DNA of 64,000 bases from positions 1,488,001 to 1,552,000 of the forward strand of contig OX442321.1 in the NCBI GenBank assembly GCA_949358305.1. The letters are read 5' to 3'. The notes under the pieces were generated by a model, which did no database searches, was not told the origin of the DNA, and saw nothing but the letters and a program-made list of their open reading frames with translations. The stretch is from Strigamia acuminata. Taxonomy: Eukaryota > Arthropoda > Chilopoda > Geophilomorpha > Linotaeniidae. The position numbers were made by a program, and so were the translations under genes. Of the stretch, positions 55,698 to 64,000 are shown in pieces (positions within the stretch are counted from its first letter, which is position 1; the number at the start of each line of letters is the position of its first letter).

Positions 55698-56771
55698 ATG
55701 GCGACTAGTTCAACTGCAACCTTGGAAACCCTATTAAAAGGACTAGTAGTGCAAAAGCGCAATCCAGTCAATTATGATACCAAAACTGGGAACATTGACG
55801 AATGGATTGTTGGTTATGAAGCGATTGTTGCTACGGATACGGAACGTGCCAAGCATCTGCCGATTGTAATGAAGGAAGATGCGCTCTCCTGGTACGTCGA
55901 GCAGCTACAAGCTAACCCTAGCTGGGCTTGGGACGAATGGAAAGCAGCATTGCAGAAAAAATTCCGCCGTAGGCCCGAGCACGTCCTCAATACCCTACAC
56001 GCCCTTAAGCATGAAGAAGGGACAGCCATTGACTTTATTAAGAAAGTTCTTCACTTGTGTTCATTTGCCAGACCAGCCCTCAGTGAAACCCAGAAAATCA
56101 ACTATGTTTATCAGGCTATGAAGCAGCCGATAAAAGACAGGTTGATGACAGTTTTTCCTACAGCTATGGATGATTTGATGGAAAGAGTTCAGCTTTATGA
56201 AGCCCATGGAGTGAAGGAAGACCCGTCGACAGCTTTACTGACCCTCGTACAGAAACTTGTGGCTGACAAGGCGACCGTCGCACCGTCAACTTATTTGACT
56301 GGAGTGGCAGAAGCCCCAAAGTCGCATGCAGAACTGGTAGCAGAAAACAATTTTCTAAAAGAACAGAATATGTTTTTGCAGAATGGCGTATTGCAAGAAG
56401 CGATCTCTCCAATTTTCCATCAAGGGACTTGGTTTACCCCAGTCAACAATCAGCGTCAAGGAGGAAATTTTTTCCGAGGAACCCAGCAGAAGCAGCAGCA
56501 ATCCCAGCAAAGTTCTCCGCAGAACTGGCAGAATTTTCAGCAGCAGCAAACTGGACCCGGATGTTTCCATCAGCCCAACTGCACCTGCTGTGCGTCACAA
56601 AACAGAGGTGGCGGTGGGAAGAGGCGTGATACTTGGCGTTATAATAATAAGAATAATGAAGAAAATAATAGTAACCAGGGAAATGGTCCTGCTAACAGTA
56701 ATTCCGGTAGTGGTAATAACCAAGGAAGAAATCCACCTGGGAATCAAAAACAACAGAACCGGGGAAACTAG
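55698..56771 (+). CDS. gag: Gag polyprotein of the Ty3/gypsy element
   Basis: 357 residues from the ATG at 55698 (AAGATGG, strong context); the frame is open further upstream but only from a GTG. The capsid-like region (WIVGYEAIVATD, LSWYVEQLQ, FRRRPEHVLNTLHALKHEEG) is typical of retrotransposon Gag and assembles the particle. A Gln/Asn-rich C-terminus follows. No standard CCHC zinc knuckle is seen; instead CFHQPNCTCC plus basic GGGGKRR may bind RNA. Ends with TAG at 56769. Confidence 0.9.
   Translation: MATSSTATLETLLKGLVVQKRNPVNYDTKTGNIDEWIVGYEAIVATDTERAKHLPIVMKEDALSWYVEQLQANPSWAWDEWKAALQKKFRRRPEHVLNTLHALKHEEGTAIDFIKKVLHLCSFARPALSETQKINYVYQAMKQPIKDRLMTVFPTAMDDLMERVQLYEAHGVKEDPSTALLTLVQKLVADKATVAPSTYLTGVAEAPKSHAELVAENNFLKEQNMFLQNGVLQEAISPIFHQGTWFTPVNNQRQGGNFFRGTQQKQQQSQQSSPQNWQNFQQQQTGPGCFHQPNCTCCASQNRGGGGKRRDTWRYNNKNNEENNSNQGNGPANSNSGSGNNQGRNPPGNQKQQNRGN
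56762..56768 (+). promoter_or_regulatory. -1 ribosomal frameshift site GGGAAAC
   Basis: GGGAAAC is in the G GGA AAC register of gag and is followed directly by the gag stop TAG. Pol is in the -1 frame and open from 56720, so slippage here would give Gag-Pol. The heptamer is of the canonical XXXYYYZ type. No clear stem-loop is visible in the purine-rich sequence downstream. Confidence 0.8.
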
Positions 56772-59700
56772 TAGTGCCGCAAAGACAGTCAAAGAGAAGA
56801 AGGAGAAGAAGAAGAATGAGAAGGAAGTTGGAAATAGTTGACATTAACACCACTGAGGAGATGCTAACAATACCTGTTGTAGTGGATGATTTGGAAGTTA
56901 AAGGTGTATTGGATTCAGGTGGATATAGAAACATTATAAGTGAGGAACTGGCAGACAGAGTGCACCTGTTTCGTCGACCTTGCCCTTACATAAAACTGAG
57001 GGTAATTGATAACTCCTTAATATCGCCTGAAGGAATTGGGAAAATCACAGTCACCATTGGAAGATTGGGCTATAGCATGGAGGTGTTGGTAGTGCGAGGA
57101 TTTGGTCATGAGCTCTTACTAGGTGACCCTTTCCTCAAACAAGCAGGGTGTGTGTTGGACTATGACCGACGGAAGGTCTTTGTGGGGCGAAAAAGTGATG
57201 GATTGAAACCGGAAGTTTTCCCAATGTCAAGAAATTATCTGGAACAAACATTTATTGGCAGACTTGAGAAGTCAATAAAAATTCCAGCAATGCACGAATG
57301 CATGCTTTTCATTGGAGTAAACAATAACAAGACTAATGAAGATTTATTTGCAGAGCCATTATCCAATTTGACTGATAGATTGGGAGTAATTGGCTGTAAA
57401 ACTCTAACTACATTTAAGGATGGATCAGGCATAATGCGAGTTGCGAATCCGACGAAGAAGGCGGTTTATCTGCAGAAAGGAACAGCGATTGCCAAAGCAT
57501 ACCACGTCATTGACATTGGTAGTTTTGAGGAGCAGCCACCTAATGGCTTGAACTTTGATTCTGCCGTGTCAAGTGATCTACTGGATACAAACCAAAAGGA
57601 GCAGCTGAAGAACCTACTGCGTAAGAATGAAGATAGATTTGCCACTTCAGATCAGGATTTAGGCAGAGTAAAGGTCTACAAGCATAAAATAGACACAGGT
57701 GATGCACAGCCAATTCACCTGCAGCCATATCGCCGATCCATGAAAGAGAAAGAAGTCGAAGCAGATGAAACCCAGAAACTGCTTGAAATGGATGTAATCA
57801 GAGAGTCCGAGAGTCCATGGAGTGCGCCAGTGCTTTTAATTAAGAGACGTGATGGCAAATGGCGGTTTTGTGTTGATTGGAGGCGGCTGAATGCAGTGAC
57901 TAAGAAGATGGTTTACCCACTCCCCCGAATCGACGACACCTTAGACCAACTGTCAGGTGCGAAGTATTTTTCCATGATGGATTTAATCCAGGGATATTTC
58001 CAAGTCGAGATTGATGAGGAGGATAAGGAAAAGACTGCGTTCACAACGTCTTCCGGTCATTACGAATTTAATGTACTGGGCCAGGGCTTGTGTAATAGTC
58101 CTGCGGCATTCCAAAAGCTCATGAACAAAGTGCTTGGTAACCTCCTAGGAAAAGTGTGTATAGCCTACTTGGACGATCTGATCATCTTTTCAAAGACATT
58201 TGACCAACATTTGGTTGATTTGGACAATGTTTTTTCGAAATTGCGCACGGCGAATTTAAAGGTCAAATTAAGTAAATGCACTTTTGGAACGGACACCATT
58301 AAGTATTTGGGACACGTCATCAATGCAAAAGGAGTTTCACCGGATCCACGAAATTTGGAGTCTGTGGCGAAGTTCCCAAAACCAACAACAGTAAAGCAGT
58401 TGCAGGGATTTCTTGGATTATGTTCTTATTATCGCAAATTTATTCGTGGTTTTTCGGACGTGTCCAAGTGTCTTGTAAATCTGACAAAGAAAGAAGAAAA
58501 GTATGATTGGGGACCGCCACACGATGAAGCGTTTCAGAAGCTGAAGACGGCCCTAACAACATCTCCAGTGCTGGCTCATCCAAATTTTAGCGAGCCTTTT
58601 ATGATCTCTACTGACGCCAGTGCATACGGATTAGGAGTTGTGCTGAAACAAAAGATAGGAAAACAAGAACATGTCGTAGCCTACGCTAGCCGACTGCTTA
58701 GCAAAGCAGAGCAGAATTATGATACGACAGAGCGTGAGTGCCTGGCGATCATCTTTGGCATACAAAAGTTCCGACCTTACTTGTATGGCCAAAAATTCTA
58801 CGTTATTACGGACCATTCAGCGTTGCAGTGGCTCAAAACTGTGAGAAATCCCAACGGACGACTCACCAGATGGTCACTCCAATTGGTGGACTATGACTAC
58901 GAGGTCATTCACAAAAGTGGTAAAAAACATCAAGATGCAGATGCGTTAAGTCGTATTCCTGAGGCAGTGGGCGAAGAAGAAATAATTGATTTACCTTTGT
59001 TGCTACTGGAAAATCTGGACCTACCTGCCGAGCAGCGAAAGGATCAGAAGCTGAAGGAATACGTTGATGCACTTCGAGATATTGAGCGCCTTTCGAAAAA
59101 GAAGAGACGATCTTTACAACAGTTCGTGCTCCAGGATGAAGTTTTGTTCAGAAGGAAGAATTTCCTGGGCAACGAAAGGTTACTACTGGTTGTGCCAAAA
59201 CACCTACAGCAAGATGTTCTGCACGAGATGCATGATGGCCTTCCAGGAGCTCATCTAGGCCTGTCGAAAACTTGGAAAAGAATAAGTACCAGATTCCATT
59301 GGCCTAGAATTTATGCAGAAGTCAGAGACTACGTCCTGTCCTGCAAGAAGTGCGCTGCAGCAAAAACGGATACCACACCACCAAAAGGATTATTGCAACC
59401 CTGGACAACCGTGACCAGACCATTCCAAAGAGTAGGAATGGACACTTTAGGAAAATTCCCGACTTCAAAGAAAGGGAATAATTATGTGTTTGTTATGACG
59501 GACTATTTATCTAGAGCGGTCTGTGCGAGAGCGTCACCAACTTGCACGGCCATTGCAGCAGCGGATGCTTTAGTTTATGAGATAATGGTGAAAGAAGGAT
59601 CTCCAAGGGAAATTCTGACTGACCGTGGTACAGAATACAGAAATGAATTGATGGAGGAGGTCTCGAGACTCTATAAATCAAAACATAAAACAACTAGCGG

Positions 59701-60571
59701 ATATCATGCCAGGACAAACGGTTTAACGGAGCGTTTTAACGCAACACTTGCGAAAATGCTTCTGAACTACGTAAATGAAGATCATACGGACTGGGATGAT
59801 TTCCTGCCACACCTGTTATTCTCGTACAACACGTCGGTTCACGAGACAACTGGATATACCCCATACTTTTTATTAAGGGGGTATGAAGCAGATGTTAACG
59901 TCGATGTGAATCTGAATCTCCCGAAGAAGGAATTCACTTTGAGAACTGCAAAATTCATCGAGGCAGCAAGGAGAATCTCAAACCAGAGACTGGAGCAGAT
60001 GTCAGCTAAAAGCAAAGAAAGATTTGATAAGAACAGAAAGGTTGTGGAGTTCGAGCCTGGAGAATACGTTTATTTGAAAAAACCGAACAGAAAGGTTGGA
60101 CTCAGTGAGAAATTACTGCCACAATATTCTGGTCCCTACGAAATAGTGCGCCGAACTGCACCAAACGATTACCAAATAGTAGATTCAACTGGTAAAAAAT
60201 CAGACATTGTTAACGTGGAAAGGTTAAAACCTTACAAGCCAAGGAAAGAAGTATCCATAATTATGGATAGGAATAGTGAAACTGAGGTGAAGGCGGAAAA
60301 TTCTAACAAAACTAAGTTGATGGAAAGTAAAGGAATTGAAGAAGTTAGAATTAACACTAAAAAAGCACTAAAACAATCAAAAAAACCATGCCAAGAAAGA
60401 TTCATAAGTGACGAGGATCAGATTTCTTTGAAATCGTTGTTCGAGCCGGAAGTGACGTCGGAGGAACGTTCGAAGAAATTGCCAACAGAGGACGTCGCTG
60501 ACGAAACACGTGATTTCCGTTCTGAGCGGTTAAGACCACGAGCACGGACAAATTATCGCCGGTTTTATTGA
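56768..60571 (+). CDS. pol: Pol polyprotein (protease, RT, RNase H, integrase)
   Basis: Continuous frame to the stop at 60571; no own ATG is needed if made by frameshift. Numbering from 56774: aspartic protease LDSGG (D47) with LLLGDPF at 115; reverse transcriptase with catalytic YLDD at 465-468; RNase H beginning TDASAYG (D614); integrase with an HHCC zinc module (C857, C860) and DDE core D890, D950, E986, spacing D-59-D-35-E; a GPY-type module near residue 1120. No chromodomain is obvious. All catalytic residues are present. The protease, cDNA synthesis and integration functions follow from these domains. Confidence 0.95.
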   Translation, partial: LVVPQRQSKRRRRRRRMRRKLEIVDINTTEEMLTIPVVVDDLEVKGVLDSGGYRNIISEELADRVHLFRRPCPYIKLRVIDNSLISPEGIGKITVTIGRLGYSMEVLVVRGFGHELLLGDPFLKQAGCVLDYDRRKVFVGRKSDGLKPEVFPMSRNYLEQTFIGRLEKSIKIPAMHECMLFIGVNNNKTNEDLFAEPLSNLTDRLGVIGCKTLTTFKDGSGIMRVANPTKKAVYLQKGTAIAKAYHVIDIGSFEEQPPNGLNFDSAVSSDLLDTNQKEQLKNLLRKNEDRFATSDQDLGRVKVYKHKIDTGDAQPIHLQPYRRSMKEKEVEADETQKLLEMDVIRESESPWSAPVLLIKRRDGKWRFCVDWRRLNAVTKKMVYPLPRIDDTLDQLSGAKYFSMMDLIQGYFQVEIDEEDKEKTAFTTSSGHYEFNVLGQGLCNSPAAFQKLMNKVLGNLLGKVCIAYLDDLIIFSKTFDQHLVDLDNVFSKLRTANLKVKLSKCTFGTDTIKYLGHVINAKGVSPDPRNLESVAKFPKPTTVKQLQGFLGLCSYYRKFIRGFSDVSKCLVNLTKKEEKYDWGPPHDEAFQKLKTALTTSPVLAHPNFSEPFMISTDASAYGLGVVLKQKIGKQEHVVAYASRLLSKAEQNYDTTERECLAIIFGIQKFRPYLYGQKFYVITDHSALQWLKTVRNPNGRLTRWSLQLVDYDYEVIHKSGKKHQDADALSRIPEAVGEEEIIDLPLLLLENLDLPAEQRKDQKLKEYVDALRDIERLSKKKRRSLQQFVLQDEVLFRRKNFLGNERLLLVVPKHLQQDVLHEMHDGLPGAHLGLSKTWKRISTRFHWPRIYAEVRDYVLSCKKCAAAKTDTTPPKGLLQPWTTVTRPFQRVGMDTLGKFPTSKKGNNYVFVMTDYLSRAVCARASPTCTAIAAADALVYEIMVKEGSPREILTDRGTEYRNELMEEVSRLYKSKHKTTSGYHARTNGLTERFNATLAKMLLNYVNEDHTDWDDFLPHLLFSYNTSVHETTGYTPYFLLRGYEADVNVDVNLNLPKKEFTLRTAKFIEAARRISNQRLEQMSAKSKERFDKNRKVVEFEPGEYVYLKKPNRKVGLSEKLLPQYSGPYEIVRRTAPNDYQIVDSTGKKSDIVNVERLKPYKPRKEVSIIMDRNSETEVKAENSNKTKLMESKGIEEVRINTKKALKQSKKPCQERFISDEDQISLKSLFEPEVTSEERSKKLPTEDVADETRDFRSERLRPRARTNYRRFY

Positions 60572-60671
60572 ACACCTTGCGCAGAAAGTTCGACTTTATT
60601 GAGCGATTAAGCGAGAGGCCAGTAAGTAAAACTGTTTAACATTGTGTTTCGACTTAGAAGTTGGATAATTT

Positions 60672-60872
60672 ATGATGGACGAACAAATATCTTTGTCCGA
60701 TTTGGATACTAAGTTAACAGAGGAGGACGAAACGACGATAGATAAGCGAGTCGGAATGACATCACGACAAACTTATGATTTAAGAAGTCGATTTGCGTTG
60801 GAAATCATCAAAGATCATCTGATACCCCATCGAAGAAGACTAAAATTGAAATTACAATTGTTACTTGTATAA
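60672..60872 (+). CDS. Small ORF between pol and 3' LTR
   Basis: 66 codons from a true ATG: MMDEQISLSDLDTKLTEEDE, then RQTYDLRSRF and a basic C-terminus. It does not resemble Env (no signal or membrane segment). It may be an accessory ORF of the element or chance; a spliced transcript would be needed to express it. Confidence 0.35.
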   Translation: MMDEQISLSDLDTKLTEEDETTIDKRVGMTSRQTYDLRSRFALEIIKDHLIPHRRRLKLKLQLLLV

Positions 60873-61143
60873 TTTTGTGTAAAATTTTGTTTTAGATTTT
60901 CTCTTGTGTATAGATAAACACGAAGAGTTTAATTTTATGTAATTGGCTTTTCCAAGAAAAGTATTGTTAAACTAAGAATTGAGGGATATAAAGGTAATAG
61001 AACAATTCTCGTAAATTTTGTTAATAATTTTGTGAAAAGCAAGAATGATGTTGAAAGTTAGAAGTGAAAATGATAATCTCGAAGTAGAAATTTGGGGGTA
61101 TTTCTATTTGAAATAATTTGAATTTTGGAGGCCAAAATTTTTC

Positions 61144-61154
61144 AAAGGGGGGGG
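61144..61154 (+). other. Polypurine tract
   Basis: AAAGGGGGGGG one base before the 3' LTR, the plus-strand primer site. Confidence 0.85.
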
Positions 61155-61155
61155 C

Positions 61156-61691
61156 TGTTACGAGCGCAGACCTCGCTGTACGACAGCGGGCCTAAACGCT
61201 CTGTTTAGAGAATTAATTCTGAAAGCTCTCACTAGGCACACTGGAGTTTCCAAATCCGCTCACCAGTTGTCACTGTGCACAGGGCAACTGGACTAATCAA
61301 TCAAGTAGAGCGGGGGTGGACCCAGAGTTTACCTAGTGAGCTAAGTGGGTTTGAGAGAGCAGAAATGTTCTGAGCCTCAAACAGTTAACATGGTAAGTAA
61401 AGGCTTCTGTGGACCAGCGCACACAGCGCTTGGTCCCACCCCGCCTTTTCCAAATTCATAGAGATATAATTTGATTATCATTCTTGCTTTCTTGCTTTAT
61501 GTTTATGTAAAATAAAGGATTATGTTTATCATTTGATTTTGTTAAGTTTGTAATAAATCCCATAGAATAAAAGAGATTTATTTAAATGATAAATCAGTTC
61601 TCTCAATCATTTCACCTAGGGGATTTCAAGGTCTTTGCTAAATTAATTAGCATTTGTTATGTGTGTGGATCACCCCAACTCACACGTAACA
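61156..61691 (+). repeat. 3' LTR (536 bp)
   Basis: Begins TGTTACG and ends CGTAACA, a perfect 7-bp terminal inverted repeat. Followed by ATAT (61692-61695). Confidence 0.93.
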
Positions 61692-61695
61692 ATAT

Positions 61696-62265
61696 GTAAG
61701 AAAATAAATGGATTATGTTTCAAAGAAATACAAATTCGAACTTGCTGAGATATTTGCGGAAATGTTATGTTAATCTCGAGTTGATGAAACCAATCAACCT
61801 TGTGGAAATCAAACCCGAATTAAAACGAACACAGCATGTCGAACAGCAAAATCTTGCTGTTCTTCTCACCTCGATCGAGGCAAAATAACGTGACAGATTA
61901 TTGTTTAGCGTCTCGTATTGTCACAGTTCATGGACTGTGGTATTGTTTATAGCATCGTCATAAAATATCAGTCAAACGACCAAAACAACTTTAGTTTTTG
62001 AAAAATTAAAAATTCGAATTCGGATTCAAATTTCATTTTTGTGGTGGCAATCAATCTATGAATTCAATTTTTAATTTGTAGGTAGCGCATCAGGGCCATC
62101 TTAATCGTCTGCTCATGCGCAGAAAGGAAAACAATCCGACGACTACAGAGATTTGTTGGGGCCATCGAGTCTTTTTCCTGCATCGTGAAGACTTGACTTT
62201 CTACAATTTGGATAAATTTAATAATTTAAAAAGCACCTTGAGTTTGTTTCTTGCTGAACTTAAAA
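61696..62265. repeat. Segmental duplication arm 2, right part
   Basis: Continues the paralogy with 38560-39058 beyond the retroelement insertion (TATTGTTTATAGCATCGTCA, then the MSSGSF leader). No gene inside. Confidence 0.65.
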
Positions 62266-62415
62266 ATGTCATCTGGTTCGTTTTCATCGTCCATTACCAA
62301 AGGATATAAATTTACACCTCTTGGCATTTCCAAGAACAGAGCTATTTTTTTTATCTTTTCCTACAAACAGCAGACACAAAATCAAACTTTATGCCAAAAA
62401 AAGTGCTATTATTAA
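62266..62415 (+). CDS. Short ORF MSSGSFSSSITKGYKFTP..., second copy
   Basis: 49 codons; the first 18 residues match the ORF at 39059 with one change near the end, then it diverges. Possibly the real 5' end of a gene lost in both places. Confidence 0.3.
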   Translation: MSSGSFSSSITKGYKFTPLGISKNRAIFFIFSYKQQTQNQTLCQKKCYY

Positions 62416-62605
62416 ATTCTTTATTTTATTTACCATGAAAAATATTCAAACTTCAAACACAAGTTCTTAGATTTTATGAAAGTCTTAATTTCTTCATAAT
62501 CAAACAAATGTAAACTATTTATTAATCTTAAAGACTTCATTGGATTTTGCATTTCTAATAACTTGGTAATAATCTCTTGATTAATTAAATTACAGCAATA
62601 AAATT

Positions 62606-63739
62606 CTATACTTTAAGGGCATTCAATTCATCTAGTTCATCATGAATTTCACAAAGTGCAAGACGTAAATAGTTTAAATTCGGACTTTGAAGAATTAACA
62701 TTTTCATCTGTGCTTCAGTAATATGTTCACAACTTATCTCCAGATGATATAAGTTTTTGAATGAATGCTTAGGTAAATCATCCATATTTTCAATGTTCAA
62801 AATCGAACATTCGCTTAATTCAAAATATTGTAACTGTGGACAATAATAGTTAAGCAGTCTAAGATCAACTAATTCAAATTCATAGAGGGTTAGACTGGTT
62901 AATCGTTGTGTTCGCGCCAATAGAAAATTTAAATCCAGGCTCGTTGATGGATATAACACTAGGCTGGATAAATTTGGAAAAATAGTCGTAATAATGGTGA
63001 TATCTTCAGTATTGTTTGTAAAAGAAACGGTAGGAAATTCTGGAAAGCCGTCTTCGATAGAATAAGTACGCAATGAAATTTTCTCGGATTTGAATTGTTT
63101 TTTTAACAGATCAAATAAATCGTCCCAGCATCGGTGTCGAAACATTTTTAAAAGAGGCAGTTGGTTTAGAATGTTAAAACAGCCGTTGGCTGTGACAGAA
63201 CATGCGAAAATATCAAGGTGTTGCAATTTCTTGCAATCACTCAATAAGCAAAGCCCATCATCAGTCACATATTTGCTTAAGTCCAGATGTCGTAATTGTA
63301 AACAATTTTTACCAATTGCAGCTAGAACTTCATTCGTGCATTCTCTATGAGCCGTGAACCATTGAAGTTGTGGCAATTGCTGAAACAGTTTGACCATACA
63401 TTCAGCTGGAATTTGCAGATTGGAGTTGTACAACTTGGAGCTCAGATCTAAATATAAAAGGTTTCTACATTTTTGTCCAATTTGATCTAGTAGAGAAAGA
63501 CACATGGGCTGTTCGAACATTTCGAAAAAACGTAGTGATTTGGTGCCAGGATGGATGAAAATGTTGGAATCCACGCGTACTGGTGTTCTATACTTAAAAT
63601 TCTCACGGAGACATTGATATACGTTGGAAATAAATATCGAAGGTTGATTTACCAGTCGTGTTTGAAAACTGTCGAAATTAGTGCAAACTATTTGCAAACA
63701 CAATCGCTCCAGACTAGACGCTGATTTCCGGACTGGCAT
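62606..63739 (-). CDS. Leucine-rich repeat protein, F-box/AMN1-like, single exon
   Basis: 377 codons from an ATG at 63739 with A at -3. The N-terminus SSLERLCLQIVCTNFDSF resembles the opening of insect F-box/LRR-like proteins, though a full F-box is not clear. At least eight irregular LRRs follow (NLLYLDLSSKLYN, LRHLDLSKYVTDDGLCLL, LQHLDIFACSVTANG, LQYFELSECSIL, LYHLEISCEHITEAQ, LNYLRLALCEIHDE). Such proteins usually select substrates for SCF ubiquitin ligases; that role is inferred. The absence of introns suggests a single-exon gene or a retrocopy; the frame is intact. Confidence 0.75.
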   Translation of the reverse strand: MPVRKSASSLERLCLQIVCTNFDSFQTRLVNQPSIFISNVYQCLRENFKYRTPVRVDSNIFIHPGTKSLRFFEMFEQPMCLSLLDQIGQKCRNLLYLDLSSKLYNSNLQIPAECMVKLFQQLPQLQWFTAHRECTNEVLAAIGKNCLQLRHLDLSKYVTDDGLCLLSDCKKLQHLDIFACSVTANGCFNILNQLPLLKMFRHRCWDDLFDLLKKQFKSEKISLRTYSIEDGFPEFPTVSFTNNTEDITIITTIFPNLSSLVLYPSTSLDLNFLLARTQRLTSLTLYEFELVDLRLLNYYCPQLQYFELSECSILNIENMDDLPKHSFKNLYHLEISCEHITEAQMKMLILQSPNLNYLRLALCEIHDELDELNALKV

Positions 63740-63944
63740 GTTGCGAACTATACTTGGATCACGAGAGAAGAATGAAATCCAAAATGAGATGGCATGTTTA
63801 TGTACTGTAGGATTACGTATTCAGAACGTAACCGCGGAATCGTGCGTCGAACTTACAGTAGATGCTAACGATAACAATGCGTTTACCGCAAACTTGGAGA
63901 ATTGGAAGAAATGATGACAAATATTTGTTTGTACTGTATACAGA
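63740..63944. other. 5' flank of the LRR gene
   Basis: No ORF of note; probable promoter side of the minus-strand LRR gene. No core promoter element could be assigned. Confidence 0.35.
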
Positions 63945-64000
63945 TTGTAGACTGTTTTTGATGCTTTTTGTCCGTTTTTGATGATTTTTGTCCATTTTTG
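63945..64000. repeat. 21-bp minisatellite (same type as 1369-1790), cut by window
   Basis: Units TTTTTGATGATTTTTGTCC at 21-bp spacing begin here and run off the window. Confidence 0.75.

Larger units (their letters stand above)
54380..61691 (+). mobile_element. Complete Ty3/gypsy LTR retrotransposon, about 7.3 kb
   Basis: LTRs, primer binding site, gag, pol (protease, reverse transcriptase, RNase H, integrase) and polypurine tract are all present in order, flanked by ATAT. Domain order with integrase last defines Ty3/gypsy. No env gene is seen. Both large frames are open, so the copy may be competent. It interrupts arm 2 of a local segmental duplication. Confidence 0.97.

Noticed and set aside
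63813-63995. 60-codon minus-strand ORF with DKNHQK repeats
   Set aside because: Begins in the 21-bp minisatellite at the window edge.
1-64000. CRISPR arrays, bacterial operons, rRNA or tRNA genes
   Set aside because: The repeats are adjacent minisatellites without unique spacers, genes are spliced, and no tRNA A/B-box pair or rRNA stretch was found by eye.

Overview
This is eukaryotic genomic DNA, almost certainly from an arthropod. The basis is a SPARC gene in six coding exons, 5' exons of a PDE11/PDE5-type phosphodiesterase that follow the insect Pde11 pattern, an MK-STYX-like gene, a leucine-rich-repeat gene of the insect F-box/LRR style, many short inverted-repeat transposons and a complete Ty3/gypsy element. 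The DNA is AT-rich with long homopolymers. I cannot name the species. Introns have GT-AG ends, so several real proteins only appear after splicing and some usable starts differ from the longest open frame.

Layout. 0-13 kb: the 5' part of a minus-strand PDE11-like gene (coding exons 2302-2689 and 6900-7053, probable untranslated exons at 7195-7254, 10733-10796 and about 12.8-13.0 kb); it runs off the left edge. 13-20 kb: a CpG-rich divergent promoter, then SPARC on the plus strand. 21.4-25.2 kb: a two-exon rhodanese plus dual-specificity pseudophosphatase (STYXL1/MK-STYX-like). 27-30.6 kb: four minus-strand paralogs of a small two-exon, cysteine-rich family that I do not recognise; 32.6-33.1 kb: a Gly/Cys-rich single-exon ORF. 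34-54 kb: a duplicated and decaying cluster of two unfamiliar families, (i) 42-55-residue single-pass membrane micropeptides, six of them in a perfect 254-bp tandem array, and (ii) a multi-exon family whose 48-codon exon carries the core NDLKKRFNQLLAGINGN. 54.4-61.7 kb: a young, structurally complete Ty3/gypsy element inserted in one arm of a segmental duplication, so that the other arm (near 38.55 kb) is its empty site. 62.6-63.7 kb: a minus-strand LRR gene.

The newest-looking material is the cysteine-rich family at 27-30.6 kb and the micropeptide/KKRFNQLL cluster at 34-54 kb. Both show tandem duplication, codon-level conservation, conserved exon ends and, in the second case, conserved poly(A) signals. 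Their functions are unknown. The retroelement has a textbook -1 slippery site ending exactly at the gag stop codon and a likely tRNA-Ala primer site. The MK-STYX-like protein keeps the phosphatase cysteine but has lost the signature arginine.
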